Below, in pieces: positions 48,243-60,698 of a stretch of DNA of 64,000 nt. The translations under genes were made by a program, and so were the position numbers. Every line of letters starts with the position of its first letter. The first letter of the stretch is position 1. The notes beneath the pieces were generated by a model, which was not told where the DNA came from, did not search any database, and saw only the letters and a program-made list of their open reading frames with translations. Source of the stretch: Tetrahymena thermophila SB210 (Eukaryota > Ciliophora > Oligohymenophorea > Hymenostomatida > Tetrahymenidae); NCBI RefSeq assembly GCF_000189635.1, contig NW_002476350.1:125255-189254 (forward strand). Reading direction: 5' to 3'.

Positions 48243-51085
48243 ATGGAGTGTTTAGAGCATATTGGATTTAAAGTAGAATACGTGTGCATAGATAATGAGT
48301 GTAAAAATAAATTTTAATGCAGTTAGTGCTTTTAGTAAGACTAGAATCATAATTTAGTTAAATATATGGAATTTTACTAATTTCTAGTAGACTATTGCCA
48401 CAATTCTTAATCAAAATACACTATGGAGCAAATAAGTCAGTACATACATGGAAAATCTCTTGAAAAAAAGCTTTATTTTTTCAATATGAAAAAACTTAAA
48501 CCTGAAGAGGATTTCCATGAGCTTTACATTAAGAAACTCTGTTAGAATTTTGACTAATTTAGCAATGAGCTTCAGTAAATAGTGTTAAATGCTAAAAATG
48601 ACCTGGTTTCAAGATACTAAAGATAGGTAGAAGAATAATTTGACAAATAGGTACTAAATTTTTAGCTTTATCAAAGGAGGGGCTGCTAGCTAATCATTAA
48701 TTAAATACAAAAGAGTAACACATAGCATGCTAATGAAAATTTACAAAAACTTCACACTGGTTAATATGAAGTTTCTTTTGCTAAAAAGGCGTTATTTGAA
48801 TCTTATTATGAAATCAGAGATCAACTTGAATAAACTATTAACTAATGTCGTTTGTATTTATAAAAGTTGATAAAGTAAATTGTTGTTCTTTCCGATAAAA
48901 GGATTATAGATAAATAAAATGAAGTATTATAGTCAATAAGCTAAAGATTAGGAAACAAGGCAGATATTTAACATAAGAGAGCTAATATTCAAGTAAGATT
49001 GTTGAGTAGTGAAATTAGTAAAAACTAAAGTCAATCGCCTTCTAATAATATTTTGAATTAACAAAACAAGCTTAACCCTATTTCAACAAATACAAGTTAA
49101 TTATTAAATAAGCAAATAAGTTAGTTAAATCAAAAAAGCTTAACCCAAAGAAGTTAAATTCTGAGTAAATCTCCAATCAGCTAAGCCGCTAATATAAGCA
49201 GTATGTACTTTTCACCATAAAATAAAAGTAATTTATTTATACATTCAAAAATCAATATTAAAAGTTTTAAAAATGATTTAAAATAATTTAAAAATAAATT
49301 TTAATATTTTAAAAAGATTAAGAATCAAAGTAGGATTTGTCTTTCTCATCAACTTATTACAACTCTATGGGATTTCAATAAATTTCGAGGCCTTTATCAA
49401 GCAAAACTAAATATAATTTTCTTTTAAAAGATAGTATATTCTAAAGAGATAGGAGTATTTCACAAAAGAACCCTAAGTCTACTTTTAGTGAAATCAATTA
49501 CCAAGCTACTAATACTTCAGTGGAAAGTGATAAAAAACCAGATAAGCTTACAAAAAAATTAATTAAAATGGGATTTATGGCCAAGAAAAAACAAGGGCAG
49601 TAGATTTCTGACGAGGAATCCTCAAGTGATTCGAGCTAAGAAAGCTAAGCGGCAGACGGGGAAGAGAAAAGTGAACAGTAAAAAATTTTACCTCAAGGGA
49701 GCTTAAAGAGTATAATTTATTAAAACGTGAGCAACCCTAATTTACTTAGTTATTACACTCTTTAAGATATTCCCGTCAATGTGATCAGTTTAAGTTCAAA
49801 CACATTTTTAGTTACATGCCCTAAATCTATGCAGCTTAAATCTTTTAAAATGGAGGAAAATAATAAAATTGCTCTCAAAACTGTTTTTTCTTGCAATAAT
49901 TTGCTGCACATGTAAAAATCTTTGATTAGTGGTCTTTTTTATTTGTATGGGTCAATTAAGACTCCTAAAGGTGAAAACGTAAATGTAATTAAGCTTTATT
50001 AGTTATCAGAACAAGGACTACCTATTGAAATAATTGAAATGAGAGATTTTCAGAGAGAAGAATTAGAGACATTGCTGCCTTTTGATGAATATACCTAACT
50101 TTCTAATAAAATAATGCCAAATTTTAATCCATACGATAATTTAAATTCGAATCTTGCTATTAATTATATGCAATTTGTTGGGATATTTCAGGAAAGTAAA
50201 GGTTTTCGAACATTTAAACTTTGGGAAATGCAACTTAAAAATGGAAATATAAAAAATACTTAAATTTCTTGCATTAACAGCTTCTAAATTGAGATAGGAA
50301 ACGAACAAATTGGTTGGGCCAATTTATATAAGAAAAAACAATACATAATTTTTACAAGTAATACTATCTTTAAAATTAGCTACTTGAAGCTTTAAAAAGA
50401 TGGACAAGATTAATATTAGCATTACATATAAAAAAGAGTTTTTAAATTTGTCAACTACAAGCATAGCAGAGCAGAGAGAGATAGACTGATTTCGTGTTGC
50501 CTCACTGGTTAAGACACTATCCTAGTTTGTACTAAATAGGCTACATTTTATCTATTAGATTTAAAAAATTTAGAAGTAATATCAATAGTTGATTATTGTA
50601 GCAAATGTGTTATTACCAGAAATATAGAAATCATATCATGCTAATGTCCTTATATAATAGATGAATGTGATACAAATCTACCTAATTTAGTACGTCTTAT
50701 AACACAAACTTCTAAATTTTCAAATAAAATTTATTTGTATGATGTTGTTCAGCAAAGAAATGTTATGGAGTCACCAATCATCTAAAACCCCATACTTTTT
50801 TGTCTCTACTAAAAAGGCTCCATTGAAATTGATCTTAAAAATAAATTAAATAACATGACTTTATTAATCATTGAGGAAAATTATGAAAATTAACCAGAAA
50901 ATAATAATCAGAAATCAACTGCTAACTTTAAAAATTCTAATTTGATCAAATAACCTTAAAAAACAGATACAACACTTTTAAATTTTTACAAACCTCTAAA
51001 AGAAGTACCAAGATAGTTGATTTAATCAGCATCAAGCTTTTAAAAATTAAATCAAATGCAAACTTCAGAGTCACTAAAAGAATGA
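48243..51085 (+). CDS. B-box-like zinc-finger, coiled-coil protein of unknown function
   Basis: 917 residues in two exons (48243-49227 and 49317-51085, joined in phase). The N-terminus reads CLEHIGFKVEYVC, then CKNKFQCSQC and a HNL end: a Cys/His series (C-x2-H, C, C, C-x2-C, H) like a B-box zinc finger. Residues about 60-260 form a Lys/Glu/Gln-rich helical, probably coiled-coil region. A Ser/Asn/Gln-rich disordered segment with a basic patch MGFMAKKKQGQQISDEESSS follows. The second half (residues about 500-850) shows recurring short hydrophobic strands with polar turns, such as FVGIFQESKGFRTFKLWEMQ, YIIFTSNTIFKISYLKL and DTILVCTKQATFYLLDL, suggesting a beta-propeller-like fold (inference). 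This N-terminal B-box, coiled coil and propeller order is TRIM-like without a RING, and many such proteins exist in ciliates. No enzyme motif is seen. Confidence 0.8.
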
Positions 51086-51094
51086 GTCAAAAAA

Positions 51095-51141
<47 letters not shown>

Positions 51142-52322
51142 ATATAAAATAATATGGATGAATCTTTTAATAGCGATATATCAAATGTATATTTCCAAAA
51201 AATGCTTGCTATTTTACAAATTTATAATAATTGTAGAAAGGTTAAATGTATATTTTCCAATAATTTTGAATTATTTTACCTATTTACTCTTTATTTTTAG
51301 TTTTATTTACAAAAAAATTTAATTAAAGTTAATTTATTTTTTTAAGAATAAATATCTGAAATGTCATATTATATTAATTAATTAATTTGGCCTTTTCTTT
51401 TTCCATTTTTAAACATTTTTGATTTTTTTAAATAAAATTTGTTTTTGATAATTAAATATTTAAAATTTAAAAGCATGCTTTCAAATAAACAAATTCAATA
51501 CTCATTTTCTAAAATTTAAGTAATTTAAAATTTTAATTTTATTTGAAAAAACAAAATTATAAAATTATTAATTAAAAAAGATGAAATAGTAACTTTGAAG
51601 CTTTTTTAAAAATTTGCTTTATTTTTTTAACTAATAAATATTAAAATAATAAATCTTTATAAACATAATCAAAATCAAATTATGAAATGTTTTATTTAAA
51701 AAATACAAATAACTATTTTATTTATTTATTTTAGATAGATTTAATTTGATTCATTCAATAAAATAAGAATATTGAAAAAAATTATCAATCTTTTTAAAAA
51801 TTAACATAATTTTACTAACAAATAAATTTATTAAATATTCAAAGACACAAACTATAAATTTTTAAAATGTACAAAAAAATCTTATTGTGAAATAATATTT
51901 GATTAATTCTTTAAATATTTCAAATAATAAATAAATAACAGATAGATAAATAGTAAGATAAAATATATAAAAATTATTTAAATCAATTTGAAACAAATAA
52001 ATCAAATTTAAATTTGAACTATTAATATATAAATATATTTTAGAAATACAGTTTTAAATTAATATTGAAAATATATGTTTGTTTTAATTGTTAATGAATC
52101 AATTTATATTATTTTAGTATGAAAGAATATTATAAACTAGATATAAGGTATTTAAGTAAATAACTAACTTTAACCATATTGATTGATATTTTTTAGGCAT
52201 TAATATTTTTAAATCTGCTAATCAATCCCTATAGACATTTTAAAACATCAATTTCATATATGAAGTAAGTAGTTAATTTATTTAAATATTTTTATAAATT
52301 TATTAATTAATTAATCAATCAA
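51086..52322. other. Convergent intergenic region, 1.2 kb
   Basis: Holds the two 3' UTRs. It begins with a long AAAT microsatellite (listed separately), followed by plain A/T DNA. Nothing else is seen. Confidence 0.6.
51093..51143. repeat. (AAAT)n microsatellite
   Basis: Twelve to thirteen uninterrupted AAAT units starting about eight bases after the stop codon of the B-box-like gene, therefore in its 3' UTR. It is the longest perfect tetranucleotide array in the window. Confidence 0.93.
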
Positions 52323-54392
52323 TCAATTACTGTTTGATTTTTCATCTTTATTTTAGTTTTATTTTGAAATTACTACTTTCTTATTCAAGATTTACTTTTG
52401 TTATTATTCATGATGATATTTTACTGCAATAATTCCAAGTGTACCAGTTGTTAGTAAGAAACTAAAAATGTACAAAAGCATCAAGGAGGAATTGATCATC
52501 CATCTTCTTGCTCTTCTTGAGGTCATCACTTAAGCACCCATAAAGATGCTGGAAGCAATAAATATTTTTAGGAGTTTTTTATTATCTATATTTGATAGAT
52601 TACCCATCTTTTTTAGTTCCATAATGTTATGGAAGAGGTTTAAAATAGATCTTGCAGAGCTGATTAAGTTCGGTTTATTTGTAATGTTGGCTCCTTGCTC
52701 TGGATTATGTTTTATTTGTATGAATTTTTAATAGTTTTCTTTAATTTTATTTCTAAAGAGCTCAAGCTTATCCCATTTATCAGCAATTTTAGGTTTTAAT
52801 TTTTAGCTGCTGGAGGGCGATTTAGATATATCTTCTGAAGAGCTTATTATTTAAGCAGAGCTAGAGGCTATCAATTTAGTTTTCGGTAACTCTTCGTCAC
52901 TCAAAGCTCCCTTTTAAGTTAAAAATAAAATAATTATAAAAATTAAAATAAATTGAGAATATTTTTATCGAATTAATTTTCATTGTAGTTATTAATCGTT
53001 AATTAAAATTTGTTTATTAAAATAGAGTGAATAACTAACTAACTAACTTTATTATCTTTTTATAAACAAATCAATGTTTGATTGTTTTGGAAATTATTAA
53101 GTCATTATAATTCAATCAGAGGATTGATTGGTGTTACAAATTCTAATTACTGAAAATTAAATTTTAATTATTTTCGGTAAGCTGATTGTTTGTTTCCATA
53201 AGTGTATATATATAGTTTAGTTATTTAATTAATTAATATATGACATATATTTCTAATATCTGACGACATTGTAGTATTTTATCTGTTTAGATAATTAGAT
53301 ATTCAATAAAAAAATAAGTAAAATATTTACGCGATTGTGGAAGATATCATAGAAATTCTAGGAGCTTGAATTGAGCAAATGCTCATCTTCAGAACTTGTG
53401 GATTGATGCAAAGAGTGGTTTGACCATCTTACGTTTTTTTAAGCTTTATTATCTTAAGATTTAATAAATGTGTTAGGTTCATTTTATGATAGCTTAAAAA
53501 GATTATTGTTAAAAGAAAATTCGTGTTAAGCGTTCTTATTTAAGGATCTTATTGGCTATCTTCTTTCTAAACTTGAATCACGCTTTTCATCAATAGTGAT
53601 TTCTTTAAGAGAAGCATTTCTTTACTACTTGTTTGAGTATTGAGTATTGTTGTTGTTATTATTGTTTGTTTTATATTAATAGTCATTTTAGTAAACTTTA
53701 TCTTAGTAGTCATTACCTTAAATTAAAGCACTCAATGGATGTTTAGGAGCATGAGGAGCAATAAATATGTTGTTATCTAGATTACGATGGATGTTATAGT
53801 ATAAATCGTCCTCTGCTTAAAATTTGGTGGATTTAGTTGTGTTAGTCGAGCCTAGGCTATCTTGGTCTTCATTATCTTCATCGATGTATCTTTATTTGAG
53901 ATATGGTAAATTTGTATTATCCATGTTATTGCTTTCGACCTCTTAATTTTGTTAAGGCATAATAGCAGATTGCATAAAATTAGGTAAAAAATTAATTAAT
54001 CCTTTAGTCATGATAGCTCTCTTTGCAGAATCTGGTAATTCCTACAAAGCACAAGCTGCTTCTTCAGGAGAGATGTTTTAAACAAACGGCTTTAAGAAAG
54101 CCTTAATGTAAAGAGATATTTTGGGGATGTACCAAATATCACATAACAAATCGAAAATAGATCTGTCAAGTAAATGAACTTAAAGTGTGCGTGGAAGAAG
54201 ACTTATAAAACCTCTTTCTTACAATTTAAAGTATTAAATGCGTAGAAGCTGAACTAAAGAAGCTAAAATAAGCGTTAATGTGACTATTGTCGTCCAATTA
54301 AATTACAAAAATAAAAATATTATCAGCGATAAAGCTGCAGTGTATTTAAAAGTTTCTGGTTTTTTACTAACTTCTTTTAATCTTGCAATCAT
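52323..54392 (-). CDS. Hypothetical membrane protein, 549 residues
   Basis: Two exons, 53331-54392 and 52323-52910, joined in phase across a 420-base intron. The N-terminal 50 residues hold a hydrophobic pair (YTAALSLIIFLFLQLNW and TIVTLTLILASLVQLL). Next is a well-conserved-looking block: LLPRTLQVHLLDRSIFDLLC, DIWYIPKISLYIKAFLKPFV, SPEEAACALQELPDSAKRAI, MTKGLINFLP. The middle is Asn/Gln-rich and disordered. The C-terminal part carries a basic segment (TSRRARRWMIN) right before a last membrane segment LMLLYIFSFLLTTGTLGIIA and a short basic tail. I do not recognise the family; the layout of terminal membrane segments around a disordered loop would fit an organelle or nuclear-envelope anchor, but that is only a guess. 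Confidence 0.75.
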
Positions 54393-56668
54393 ATTTAATT
54401 ATCAATTAATAAATCAGATCAATAATATATTATGAGGATAAATATAGGGATAGCTTCTAGCCTAAACTTGTACTAAATTTATATAATTCTGTAAGGATTT
54501 GTAAGTTTTCTGATGAGTTATTTTCGATATTTATTATATTTCTCGCTCTTAACTTAAATAGGGAAGATAGGTCTGCGTAATTTTACCTTTTTGAAAATTT
54601 TAGTTTTCACTTAACCCTATAATGAATTATTTAATAAATTAATTAATTAATTGCTTAGTTGGAGATAATAGTATTATTAAAATTTTTGATCTTACAATAT
54701 TATTATAATTATTTCCTTCCCTTTGCATTCATCTTAATTAATTTTCATTCTCTTATGAAATACATCATAGATCAATTCAAAATTACAAATTATTTGGTTT
54801 CTTTCTTTATCATTTCCTTTGTTTTCCAAACTTTTTTTCATTATTTTTTTTCTCTCTTCCTTTGTCTATATAGATTGGTTTGATTTTATTGATGACTTGC
54901 TTGCTTGCTTGTTTGCTACTGCTCTATTTTAGATTTTTTAACTTTGCAAATCAATAATCTAAAAAAGCATAAATTTTTCAATCATTTTTATATAAATTTA
55001 TAATAAAGCTTACCTTTTTTTGTTAATGTTTGAGTATCTCATTTACAAAATTAAATTTATAACAATTGGCTACTTTGCTTGATACAAAATTCATAGAAAT
55101 ATTATCTATCTATCTATCTCTTTTTTAATTTCATTTTTTTTAGCAGAATTTTAAAATGATAGCATAAAAATAAATTGTAGAATATTCATAAAATACAAAG
55201 ATAAAACTGGAAATTATTTTATAATAATAATTGGTAATTCAAAACAATCTTGATTGTATTGAAAGTTATCAAAATCAGTAAAAATTGGAATAAAAAAGTT
55301 AGTTGTTTTTTTATTGAGAAACAAGTGAAATGTTTAGTATTATAATTACGTATTAAGCGTCGTAACACTCTTAATTATAATTCAGTTCAAATTCTATATC
55401 AAATCTTAATTACAAAAATTAATTACATCACTTGAATTCATAAAAAAATAATTACTATTTTTAATATTCTAAATTACTTTCAAATTAGTTTTAATCAGTT
55501 TTATTTTTCTATTATTTATACTAACTATATTTAACATTTTATTTTTTACAAAATATTTTGAGAAATCAAATTTAAATTTCTAACTTTAACTAAATATTTA
55601 TTAAAATATTTGCAATTTAAATTAAAGTTAAATAAATTATTCTAGATATCATATCTTCTAAATAATAAATTCTAAACTTGTTGATTAAATATAATTAATA
55701 ATGTAAATAAATATCTTATTCTGTTAAGATATTATTAAAAATTTATAATATTTATAAATAAAAATATAAAATTAATTAAAAATAATTTAAGCATATTTCA
55801 TTTTCAATTAAATCAAGTTTATATATTTATTTAAAAAAGTTTAGAAGATATATACACATATTTATTTAGAATAAAAAATGGTTAATAATATAAACACAGC
55901 TAAATTTGTATTTAAATAAAAAAAATATGCTAAATAACCAAAAAAATAGCCTAAATTTAGGTTAGAATCCATAATTATCTCACTGAATCAATTTAAAAAC
56001 ATTTCAACTAATCAAATTTTTGTAAATTAATTGCTTAATTGTAAACATATTTTAATTAATTTAATCATTTAAGAATTTTATCATAAATTGTTAATTTTCT
56101 CAAGATATTTTATTTAGATATTTATCAATAAATATTAATGACATTTTTATTTAAATATGTACTCGAATTGTTACTAAATGTGAAAAATATCGATCGTTTT
56201 CTTAATTAAAATATATCATAATTTAATTAAAATTGTTTATAATACTGATTAATATAATTCTCAGTAATTAGCCATTACATAAATTTTACATAGTAAGTTA
56301 TTTTCTTAGATTGGTTTAAAACAAGTTTTCTAATTTTGAAAAATGAGATCAAGAAATATAATTAATTAAATTTTAAATAATGTTTATTTGTGTGTACTGA
56401 AATATAATTTGTTGTTTGTTTATTTTGATGTATTTATTACTTGTTATTATTGATATTTTTAAAATTTTTAAAAAAAAGATCAAAAAATTTTTATTAAAAA
56501 AGATTTCTTTTTTAAAAACATCAAATAATCAAAAAAACAACTTTATTGGCCGATATTAAGTATTTTTTTGCTTTTAGAATTGTTTTGAATATAGAAGAAA
56601 GAATTATTAAATTACAAGCAAGCAAACAAGCAATTTAGCACGCACTTCATAGGAAATAATTAATCAAA
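54393..56668. other. Divergent intergenic region, 2.3 kb
   Basis: Contains both promoters. On the minus strand, 54400-54620 may be the leader of the membrane-protein gene (a possible donor GTAAAATTA follows CAAAAAG near 54590). GCTT repeats occur at about 54897-54913 and TATC repeats at 55100-55118. The remainder is A/T-rich with no gene seen. Confidence 0.5.
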
Positions 56669-59600
56669 ATGTTCTAATAGAATTAGCAGTCATAAAATTA
56701 GTAAGCATAGAACTTAATGCATATTTAGTTGAATGGTAATACCTAGCTTGGGTTAGGCGCCTTACAAACAATTAATGTCAAACCAATAAAGCTTCAAAGT
56801 CGCGCTCAATCATTAAACCCCAATTTAAGAATAAGTATTTGCAATTTATTTTTGAAAGCATTTGAATTTAATACTGTTTTTTCAACTATTTGAAATACTA
56901 GGTGAAAGAAACAAATAGACAACTTAAACCAGCAGCAACAGACAAAATATTTCAAATAAATCTCCAAATAACTTGCAAACTTCTAAGAGCGGAGGCCTCC
57001 AAACTCAAAACGCTAATTAAAAATTATCAAGTTCAAGTGCACCTAAGAAAATATCTGGCAACTTTAGTTCAAGAGTAATTTACAGAGCTAAAACTAAAAA
57101 TGAAGACGAAATAATTAAGAAATAGTCATCGCAGACATCGATATCCACAAATGGATAGGAAAAGAAAGGAGAAATTATTCGTTTTGCCACTGAGTCATAA
57201 ATTAATAACGAAAACTCTACTCCTAATAGTAAAATTTAGCTCCCTCCAATATAAGAAAAAAATAGCTATAAATTTTATATTAACTCTCAGAGCAGCAACA
57301 ACTAAGTAAGCCAAGATCAAAGTCCTCCTTTATAAGGGCTACAGGCTTTTAATATAAATAAAAACAAAGAAAATTAATTCACTAAGAAAAGACATTTCGA
57401 CTTTTTAGAGCGCACAAAAGTGAAAAATTAAAGTGAAGAAACTGATCTTTTAAAAATGCATCGCTACTTTAGATGCAAAGTATCTAATTTAATAACTGGT
57501 TCGGGTAAAAAATAGTATTATCTATAATATTTAAAAGATATGAAGGACTTAATGACTAAAGTAAAGCAGTATGAGAGGGTAATTAATTTCTTTTTTTGGT
57601 TTTTAAATTATTTAAAGTATTCTATTCAAAATAAAAACAGGTAGCAAAACAAAATCTATTTATCAATGATGTAATGAACAAGCTAAAGAAAATTGTGGCC
57701 ACTAGGGCTAAGTATAAATATAAGGAAAAGATTGACTTTACTCGTTCTATTATCATGAGAACGCTGGGATGTAAAAAAAATTTATATAAATAATTTTTTT
57801 TCATAAAAATATGGATCGAAATCTAGCAATTTAAATTTAAAATATTTAACCTTAATATCCTCTTCACAATAAGTATTTCAATACGTCAACAAAAAAACAT
57901 TTTTACTATGCAACAAAATATACTTTTAAAAAGATTTTTAATTTAAAATTTTTAAAAATTAAATAAATAATTTGAAAGCAATTCTTAAATTAATTAATTA
58001 ATGAATTTAGCAAAATTTAGCTAAAAATATTGAATTTAATAAATTTAAATAAATAAATAAAATTTTTTTAGGATTTAGCACAATCAAATAATTTTACATT
58101 AAATTTATTTTAAATGATTTATTTGGACTGTTTGAAAAACAATTTTTAATATGGTTTTATTTTAGATGAATCTAGGTAAATTATTTAGTAACTTAAAGAG
58201 AATATGGCATTAGAAGAATAAGAGTATGAAGATTTAGAAGATGATGCTGACAGAGAGTATGAAGAGTTAAAGAAGAAATAAGAATAACAAGCTCTTGATA
58301 AAAACTAAAAGAAAGAGCTTATTTCATCTGAAATAATTGCTAACTGGAAGAAAATGAGAGGGTATTAACCAAATCAGAAGGTTTTCATATGCATAGGTCA
58401 ATATACTGACCTCAAGAATTACTTAAAAGAACAAGGATGGATTGAAAATCCTAATCCAGAGAGTCTTGTTTTTGATTTAAAGTGGGTTACAAAAAAGAAG
58501 GATGTTGACAAAGATCTCCTACTTGATTAGTAAATCACAAATCACTTCTAGAAGAATCATAATTTGACTTCTAAAAATGGAATAGCTTTAAATCTAAGAA
58601 ATCTTATTTGGTACGATAGCGTAGATATCGATACATTTTATCCTCGTTGCTTTGATCTTAGTGATGTTTAGGAATTTGAAGACTTTATTGAAGAATTCAA
58701 ATTCACCTAAGCAGAAAGCATTCTCAAACAATACGTTGAAAATAAACTTGTTATTGATCAGAAAGCTAAGTAGTACGAAAAATATCTTAGATTGAAAATT
58801 CTTCTTGCTTGTGTTGCTTTAAAGAGAAGAACATTCTCAATTGAAAAGAAAATTTCTCTGATTGTAATTCATATACTTACTTTAAAATCAATCATAAAAT
58901 ATATATATTTATCAATAAATATTTATTAAAAGTCTGTGAATACTTTGCCAATTATATCACCTGAAGAGTGGAGTGTCCTAAATAGATAAGATAATAATTA
59001 TTTGTTTTTAGAACAAAATCCTGATGTTTATCACAGGCTAAGTCAGATTATAACTAGAGAAATGGATAGCGAAGAGTCGAATGCTGTTGATTTGTCAAAA
59101 CTTGCTCAAAAATATCTAGAGGCTTCAAAGGAATATGACCCCTAATATGACTTGAATGAAAAGAACCTTTGGATTGTCAAGCCTGCTGGGCTTTCTAGAG
59201 GAAGAGGTATTAGAGCATTTGACTAGCTTGAACCTCTATTAAATTATATCATGGGCAAAGATGTTATGTGGGTAGCTCAAAAATACATGGAAAACCCTTT
59301 AACAATTCATAAAAAAAAGGTAAACTATTTAAAAATTTAAAAAATAAATTTTATTTAAAATAAATATAACTAGTTTGATATTAGACAATGGGTGTTAGTC
59401 ACTGAATGGAATCCTCTGACAATATACTTTTATGATACATGCTATATTAGAATATGCTTTGATGAATATGATCCAAGTGATTTGTAGAATAAATTTGCTC
59501 ATTTAGCTAACAATTGTATATCTAAACATGCAGATAACTTTGAAGAGAAAGTCAATGACACTATGATGTACTTGGAAGATTTCGTTGAATACATTAAAGT

Positions 59601-60064
59601 ATTTATTTTTAAATTTATAGAAGTGAAATTTTATGATGAAATAATTATTTTATAGAAAATAGAAGGAAAAGATATGTTTTACTCAAAGATATAGAAAGAA
59701 ATGATGAATATTGCTATTAACTCTATTAAGAGTTGTAAGGATAGCATTGAACCCAGAAGAAATTCTCTTGAACTCTACGGATATGATTTTATGGTTGATC
59801 AAAACTACAACACTTGGTTATTAGAAATCAACTCCAGTCCTTCCATGGAATATTCAACAGTAAATAAATAAATAAATATTTTATTTTATATTAAAAACTT
59901 AAAAAATATTTTTGCATAAAAAGCCTGTAACAACGAAATTAGTTAAAATGGGGTTAGAAGATACAGCTAAAGTTATCCATCATCACTTTGTAGAAGGTGA
60001 AAAGAGATTTAACAAAAATATTGAATATGGTCTATGGAAAAATATCTATAGAGAATAAAAATGA
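56669..60064 (+). CDS. TTLL3: Tubulin glycine ligase, TTLL3-like
   Basis: ATP-grasp enzyme of the tubulin tyrosine ligase-like family; TTLL3-type members add glycine to tubulin side chains in cilia. Diagnostic TTLL3/8-type blocks are clear: [14 protein letters not shown] (ATP-binding loop), [50 protein letters not shown] and [15 protein letters not shown] followed by PVTTKLVKM. The ATP/metal residues (R of FDIRQW, E and N of EINSSP) are all present. The N-terminal 250 residues are Gln/Ser/Asn-rich and low complexity, followed by a helical region with an acidic stretch ([20 protein letters not shown]). At least seven introns, most short; the one around 57768-58165 is long. The start MFQQNQQSQNQQAQ is the first ATG of an open exon. 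Substrate (alpha or beta tubulin, initiation or elongation) cannot be told from sequence alone. Confidence 0.9.
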
Positions 60065-60698
60065 AATAAGAATAATTAAAAAAATTGACTTGTATTTTAT
60101 AACTAACTAACATATTTATTATTAATTTATCTACGATTTATAATAATATTTTTTATTAATAATAGTATTCATTTACAATTTTATTCAATTTATTATTTTT
60201 TAAAGCTCAATTATAAGATTTATTTTTTAAGTTCTAAACATAACTAAAGCAAATATTTAAATTGGAGTGAGAAAAGTATTAAAATAAATTTATATTGATT
60301 AATACGATTACAATTTATTATTTTTTAAATGCTCAATTATAAGATTTATTTTTTAAGTTCTAAACATAACTAAAGCAAACATTTAAATTAGAGAGAGATA
60401 AATACTAAAATAAATTTATATTGTTAATTAATACGATTACAATTTATTATTTTTTAAATGCTCAATTATAAGATTTATTTTTTAAGTTCTAAACATAACT
60501 AAAGCAAATATTTAAATTAGAGCGAGATAAATACTAAAATAAATTTTTATTGATTAATATTTATCGATTAAAAAAAAAAATTAATTATTTATAATATAAA
60601 TTGATGAGTAAATTAAATTATTTGACAACATCTAAAGCGAATATTTACAAGATTATTTTAAATAATAAGTGATATATGATAAAAGGAATCTATTTATA
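60065..60698. other. Convergent intergenic region with a triplicated unit
   Basis: Lies between the 3' ends of the glycylase and HBS1-like genes. Most of it is a three-copy tandem repeat (listed separately). No gene is seen. Confidence 0.7.
60186..60569. repeat. Three tandem copies of a ~125-bp unit
   Basis: Units start at 60186, 60311 and 60440, each opening CAATTTATTATTTTTTAAA and containing CTCAATTATAAGATTTATTT and AGTTCTAAACATAACTAAAG. Copies 2 and 3 are closer to each other (shared AAATGCTC and GATAAATACTAAAA) than to copy 1, so the array probably grew in two steps. The periods are 125 and 129 bases. Confidence 0.93.

Noticed and set aside
47519..48297. Long TGA-free plus-strand run of about 260 codons
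   Set aside because: In such A/T-rich DNA TGA is rare, so long open runs arise by chance. There is no motif, composition equals the surroundings, and it overlaps the next gene out of frame.
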